Made by a program: the position numbers and the translations under genes. This document shows positions 8,830 to 13,520 of a stretch of DNA of 13,520 nt, one piece after another. The stretch's first letter is position 1. Every line of letters starts with the position of its first letter. The notes beneath the pieces are model-generated. The model was not told the DNA's origin. It did not search any database and saw only the letters and a list, made by a program, of their open reading frames with translations. This DNA comes from Larix sibirica (Eukaryota; Streptophyta; Pinopsida; Pinales; Pinaceae): NCBI GenBank assembly GCA_004151065.3, contig NWUY0300004872.1, positions 1,936 through 15,455 on the forward strand, read 5' to 3'.

Positions 8830-10660
8830 ATAACATGTTCGGAAACATATAAAATACATTTGTCAATACTTCTTTGCATAGTTGGTGATTAGCAATACTG
8901 TAATACATTTTTAGTTTTCAAATTTTTTTCGCTGTAACTATTTTCTCTTACTGTTTAAAATCAAGCTTGCATAGGATTTGTCTATTGCAATTTCGTGTTC
9001 TATATTATATATTAATATATTAGATCTGGAACAAAAATAATTGATCTTCTGAAGTGTTCAACATAGCAATACTCACACATTGACTAAAACAAATCTCTAT
9101 TTCTATGGTAAGTAATTATTGGCAAGCTCGTGGTAAAATTTTTGAATCCTTTTTAGAATGTTCTAATAGACAAGACCATTTTATGATGTCTTATTATTCT
9201 TGTGTTCTTTTGATTTGAAGTCAATACACCGCTTAAAGTTACAAAGACTGGTAATAATGACAACTGGATTGTTTGGTTTTTATCAGTTGTGTTGTTCTCA
9301 ACCACTTTCGTCTCCATAGTGTAATGATTTTGTTGTTTCCTACATTCTTGTCAATTGTGTCTTGTCTAGGGGATTGAAAAACTCTCCTTACTCTACAATT
9401 CATATCAAAAAAAAATCCGCCTTGGAATATATGAAAACCAAAACACAAGCTAAAGGAATTTTGTTCTTGTTGTTTGTTATGAATTTAGGTTGTTTGACAT
9501 CTATCCAATCTAAAGTTATGTATGTATAATATATCATTGGCATAAATCTTCGATGAAAACAAAAATAAAAAACTTTGGCGTCTTCTTTCTATATGGAACT
9601 ATCGAAGTGTCCATAGACACAAACTAGCCATTCGATTTGTCATGTCTCACTATATATAAAAACAACAAAGATTCTTAAAAAAATATTTACTATTTCATCC
9701 TCCATGACTCTAAATGACTAGGCCCTTAATGGAAGGAATCAAGCAATTGCTTCATAGTTACAGTTTCTATTGAAGCCCTCCACCTATTTCACTAGTCATT
9801 GCACATGAATATTGCATGCAACATTTAAAGTGTTAATTTTTTTGCATTTTAAAACTTGTTTGATTTATGTACTACAAATTACATTTTCCCCCCACATTTC
9901 TCTAACAATAATCCACATTCCATGTGCAGGTAAAAATGCATGGCAGAAGATTGTGCGATGTGGTTGATCTTACTGTTGATCCATGACTTGTTGGAGGGCC
10001 TTTTTCTACAGATTTTCATACAGGCTTCATATGCTACCACTAGAACAGATCTATCTCTCCATATTTTGTATTGTTTTCAAAGACATTTTCTATCTTCTTT
10101 GTCTTTTACATAGCATATAATACTTGTACAACAGTTTTCTCTATGCACTTGACACTTTGCACAACAATTTATGTTTTCTTTTGAACATTTCTAATGGTGT
10201 TTTGATAATTCCCATATCTATATGAACTACCATTGCACAATTTTTCCCCTCTGTCGGGAAGCTAGTGAAATGTAAAATTCACATAGAATTTTTGCAACGA
10301 CTATGTTTATTTCAATTTGGATGAAAAGAAGGCTACAAATGATTGATATATCTGTTACATTTGTTATTTTTTGTACCTATTGCATATAGACGGGATGTAA
10401 ACCTCTGCATTGTTTCTATCTATATGCATTGACATTAAAAATGAGATGTCATTCTCTCATTTCCTAATTCCTTGCCTTGTGACAGCAATTGTTGTTCAGT
10501 GTTGTTTTCTCCTTTCAAACAATGAATTAGGCTGAATCCTGTAATGACAATATGGTGGTATACCATTCTCTCTACTGTCCTTTTCCCTGTTCCATGTTGT
10601 ATTGTGTCCTAGACACAATGTCGTATTCAACAAAATACAATTCATTGTGCTTGTCACCTT
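8830..10660. other. AT-rich gene-free stretch
   Basis: Only short spurious frames are present, and none shows a family motif. LINE reverse transcriptase would be expected here on the minus strand, downstream of the endonuclease relic at 10665-11365, but I could not find it. A perfect inverted repeat (ATTGTGTC, three bases, GACACAAT) lies at 10601-10619. Confidence 0.55.
10601..10619. repeat. 8-bp perfect palindrome with 3-base spacer
   Basis: ATTGTGTC CTA GACACAAT. It lies just beyond the end of the recognisable LINE endonuclease. No function can be assigned. Confidence 0.7.
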
Positions 10661-10664
10661 TTCA

Positions 10665-11365
10665 AATATCATTTCATCACTATTCAAATGCACATGACGA
10701 TGTTCCACCTAGAAATGTGGGGGACATCGCCATTTCGTGGATCTTGTTGTATAAAGATTCAAATACTATAAAATGGTCTAATTTTAGAGACTGCCCCTGC
10801 ACCTCACCTCTTATTCCCCACGTGAGTCTAATTTTCATCGATTCCACATCAATTAATCTCAATTTATCCAATATGTGTTGAAGGAAACAAGAAATTGGAT
10901 CCAAATGAGTTATGGGACCCTACGCTTCAGATTCCCTAATGTGGGTGAAGTTTAAATCTATGCCAATTACCAAATGTTGATCTTGGACCACCTGTAATAT
11001 AAAAAAATGATCTCAAAATTTCTTCTTATGCAAGTAAGGACCATAAACATTCAACATGAAGACTTATAAATCCAAGTCCTCGACATGAAAAATCATGCAC
11101 AATCCTAAAAATATAGAAAAACAACTGATTAGTGATAAATGTTGTCTCTAACTTGTAAGAATTCCTCTTGAAAGACCACAAGCATCAAGCCACAAAAAAA
11201 TTGTTCTTTAAACAAGGATTTTAAACCATCTATCATAAAGGATCCTTTACACATAAACTCCTCAACTAAGAGAATGTATGGAGCATATATTTCTACAATG
11301 CTAAAAAGATCCAATCTCTTGGAAAGGTTGGCTAGTCCCCTAGTATTGAAGGAAAGTATATTCAT
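10665..11365 (-). pseudogene. LINE (non-LTR retrotransposon) ORF2 endonuclease-domain relic
   Basis: The frame starts at the ATG at 11365 and reads MNILSFNTRGL, the N-terminal strand of plant L1-type apurinic-like endonucleases (usually WNxRG), then APYILLVEEFM (LLQET-type). A frameshift at the A7 run 11194-11200 moves the match to the frame reading WLDACGLSRGIL (W.LDA.GLSGGLL-type), MLNVYGPY, HLVIGIDLNF (GGDFN-type), KIRLTW and LDHFIV. The terminal catalytic SDH motif is lost to a further frame break near 10690: the frame reads GGTSS, while a His survives in another frame. Internal stops include a TAG after LTS, a TAA before VFMLNV, and a TGA and a TAG at positions that are usually Trp. The domain would nick target DNA to prime reverse transcription. 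It is about 230 residues long, the normal domain size, but no RT follows. It cannot be functional. Confidence 0.9.
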
Positions 11366-11895
11366 TAAGTACCCTTGGAAAAGGGATTCTTATCTCTAAG
11401 CACCCTCAAAATGGTCGATTGTTTGTCTAGAAAAACTTCAACAGTTGCCTTAAATTTAACATGTTGAAGAAATGACTTACATTCATCCAATGAAATGATT
11501 TTGTCGTTCTTTTTAACTAGCACTAAAATCCCCACAAGAGGTACAATCCCCTTGATCGAAGAGCATAGGGGACCTAAAAGTACTAAGAATGGGAACTCAA
11601 TTGATCTTCCAAGGATCTTGAAAGTCTTGCTAATGGACCAACAAGAGAATGTGGAAGATCCAAACCATGTGGAAGGGTTTTGGATAATTCCTCCACACTA
11701 GGGACTTGGGTTCTATATCCCCTCACACTAGAAATAATCCCATCTCGAACTGGCGTTAAAGGCATCATAAAAGTATCTACACTCGAAAAAGAGATATTAA
11801 TTGAAGAGGAAGTTTTAGACTCATTCTTACCACTTTTGGGAGTCTCAACAAGAAGGTGTTGAATAGATGGTTTGGAAGAGTGTGTGTCCCCACAT
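11365..11895 (-). pseudogene. LINE ORF1 C-terminal relic
   Basis: Directly upstream of the endonuclease, one frame runs without a stop from about 11640 to the TAA at 11365-11367, through ISLDECKSFLQHV, FKATVEVFLD and RVLRDKNPFSKGT. Further upstream another frame is open from about 11890, Ser/Thr-rich (SKTSSSINISFSSVDTF), continuing through VEELSKTLPHGLDL. The two join by a frameshift near 11600-11640. I assign it to LINE ORF1 (the nucleic-acid-binding, gag-like protein) from position and sense. I see no CCHC knuckle and could not match residues to a known ORF1. Its stop shares one base with the ORF2 start (TAATG). From 11896 to about 12150 nothing is recognised. Confidence 0.55.
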
Positions 11896-12149
11896 TAGAT
11901 ATCACTCCACCTTATTTATGGGATTTGAAACAACCCATTGAGTATATAAGTTCTGATATGGAGCAACATGATATTAGGCAAGATTCACTTGAGTCTAGAT
12001 TCAAGGAGCAAGGGGATAAATTGGTGTAGCTCAACAGTGAATCAGAAATGTGTTTCTATATGCTTATGGGTTTTCCCAAGGAACACAATCCAATGATGGG
12101 AAATGTTTGGGTTCAAAGGAAATGAAAGAGGAGAAAATAAAACAGACAA

Positions 12150-13258
12150 CAAATGGTAAAATTGAAGGAACAAACACGTATGAATGGGAAATGTTTGCGT
12201 TTCTTGCATGTTGTAAGGTCCTTTCAATGAAGTGTCTCTTAGAAGTGACCAGTCTGTCATATTCTTCAATGAAGTGTCTCTTCGAAGTGGAGTTGAGCAG
12301 CTTTTCGATTTCGAATGTCTCCGTTACATGCTTCTTGCAATCATTCTTTTTTTCCAGCACCTCGACCTGCAAAAGTGGATGGAATATGACAATATCCATG
12401 TATTGCCATACCATGAAGACTAGCTCCAAGCTCCTCTCGATGATCTCATCCACCAAACTCCACAATGGGTTCCTGAACGGTGGGAATCTCAACGGCTTTG
12501 GCCTCATCCAACATCTCCATCTCCTTTGGCAGAAACTTTCCACTCATGGAGTCCGTGTGGTGGAGATCAATGTAGTAACCTAAAACATCTCTTACAATCG
12601 AGTTGTGCAATGCATCTATCGGTCATCCTCAAACTCCTTGGAATACCCCTCTATCTAAATTTTATTCAGGCTCTCTTCCATTGATTTCAGTTGCTTGTAA
12701 AACTGCACGTTGGCCTCGCCTGGACTACACAAATGCTGAGGAAGATTGGTCAACTCCATTTGCCAAATACTTCTCCCACGATGACCTTTGTGGCATACAT
12801 GATTTTCTCCGTTATGTTATATTCTTCTATTCAATCTGGTTGATTCTTCCCAGTGTATACAATAGTTATTGATGCTTGTGATCCATCTTTGCAACTTTTG
12901 AGGCACATTATGAGCAGGACTTGCGTGCAAATACCATCGCCTCTGGGAATCTTCATCCCTACTAAAGATTCCAGCACACTTGATTTTCCATTGGACTGGT
13001 CTCCAACGACCACTATATCCCATCTTTGGTAATGTCCCTACCACGTAGCCTGTCAACTACGTCCAATTGGGGACAGATTTCTTGCTTGTATGACTCATCG
13101 ATGCACCTTGAACCCTGGTAACTGATTAATTTTCGCTTCTTGTATTAGACTGAGTTGTGGCTTGAGGCTTCTGGCGCAACATCCTCAAAGAATGGGATCA
13201 TCAAGTAGCTGTTGATCGAGACCTTTGGCGCAACTTCCTATGGTTCATTCAATTCACT
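12150..13258 (-). pseudogene. Dynamin-related protein (DRP4-like) pseudogene with internal deletion
   Basis: Reading down from 13258: a poorly conserved leader, then [18 protein letters not shown] (family: PLLDxVDKLRxLxVTKEGI) ending near 13017. A few bases are missing, then the frame 13013-12831 holds [17 protein letters not shown], the dynamin P-loop (usual form GDQSSGKS; P-loop at 12981-13004), and [10 protein letters not shown]. Next come ITEKIMYATKVIVG (about 12800), then a jump into the stalk: ELTNLPQHL (about 12765), FEDDR, stop, MHCTTRL (about 12610), GKFLPKEMEMLDEAKAVEIP (about 12535-12480), then in another frame LVDEIIERSLELV, VWQYMDIV and ETFEIEKLLNSTSKRHFIEEYDRL (about 12450-12220, broken here by no stop). 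About 250 residues between the P-loop region and the stalk, including the DLPG and TKxD motifs, are gone. Dynamins are GTPases that remodel membranes; this copy cannot act. No intron is seen, but plant DRP4 genes are often intronless, so this does not prove a retrocopy. Confidence 0.85.
12223..12289. repeat. 25-bp direct repeat inside the dynamin relic
   Basis: Positions 12223-12247 and 12265-12289 match at 24 of 25 bases and encode SKRHFIE twice on the minus strand, in the same frame. The bases between do not repeat, so only part of the 42-base unit is shared. Confidence 0.85.
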
Positions 13259-13520
13259 GATATTAACCTCAGATTTATATTAATCAATTTATTAAAATAA
13301 ATATATGTGACAAATTTATTCATTTTAACTATTTAGATTAAATTGTAATTGTACTTTTAAACATTTCAAAAGACAAACATGGTTTACATCCAAACAAATC
13401 TTTCATAAATAAATAAAATTACTAATACCTATTGAAAACTTGGACAATTTTACTTGTTTAGTTTAATAATAAATGTAAAATATAAAAACGTCACCCGTTT
13501 TCAAACTAAATACAATAATG
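13259..13520. other. Very AT-rich flank, no gene seen
   Basis: Upstream of the dynamin relic on its own strand lies very AT-rich sequence with many TTATTA/AATAAA-like strings. No convincing TATA box, open frame or repeat can be assigned. It could be the former 5' flank of the dynamin copy or unrelated DNA. Confidence 0.5.

Noticed and set aside
9239-9448. Minus-strand frame of 69 codons rich in Arg and Lys
   Set aside because: No motif and no neighbours in the same sense; it is a length expected by chance in this much sequence.
10601-10619. Palindrome as a transcription terminator
   Set aside because: A plant genome does not use bacterial-type terminators, and no T-run follows.
10552-10904. 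Plus-strand frame of 109 codons
   Set aside because: It is antisense to the LINE endonuclease relic, whose motifs are clear on the minus strand.
12050-12583. Plus-strand frame of 177 codons, among the longest uninterrupted frames here
   Set aside because: It lies opposite the dynamin stalk relic; the minus-strand translations carry the recognisable family order, and this one carries none.

Overview
The window looks like intergenic DNA from a seed plant with a large, retrotransposon-rich genome. The evidence is the plant-type Copia, LTR and LINE remnants, a plant DRP4-type dynamin relic, a plant ubiquitin E4 (UFD2/PUB1-like) relic, and long AT-rich gene-free stretches. A conifer-like genome would fit, but the sequence does not prove it. 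I find no intact protein-coding gene, tRNA, rRNA or CRISPR array. Every recognisable coding stretch carries stops, frameshifts or large deletions. One base (6576) is N.

Layout. 1-4694, plus strand: the 3' part of an unrecognised LTR element. It has a decayed coding stretch (1-476), a second short frame (641-865), and a long decayed ORF of about 1,150 codons (865-4302), followed by a purine tract (4378-4388) and a 3' LTR (4389-4694) with a stem-loop at its start and a TATA box. The long ORF has a globular-looking N-terminal part, an acidic segment, a Pro/Ser/Thr-rich linker, a Lys-rich patch and Gln-rich coiled coils. I do not recognise its family. 4695-5153, minus: a relic of the ubiquitin E4 core domain. 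It is bounded by the inferred outer edge of the LTR on the left and of a Copia LTR on the right. 5154-6575, minus: Copia 3' LTR, polypurine tract, RNase H and the C-terminal half of RT. The Copia element stops at the N base, where a 31-base stretch of RT reappears fused to an unrecognised coding-like segment (6608-6743).

6770-10660: AT-rich DNA with almost nothing recognisable. Exceptions are a perfect 10-bp hairpin (7938-7965), a 30-bp tandem duplication (8487-8546) and a weak SPT4-like zinc-finger relic (8575-8700, minus). 10665-11900, minus: the 5' half of a LINE, made of the end of ORF1 and the ORF2 endonuclease domain, joined by a one-base TAATG overlap. No reverse transcriptase follows it. 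12150-13258, minus: a dynamin-related (DRP4-like) pseudogene that keeps the P-loop region and the stalk but has lost most of the GTPase domain. 13259-13520: very AT-rich DNA with no gene.

The parts do not form a pathway. They record nested and adjacent transposon insertions into older gene fragments. The best candidate for something undescribed is the long ORF directly upstream of the first LTR.
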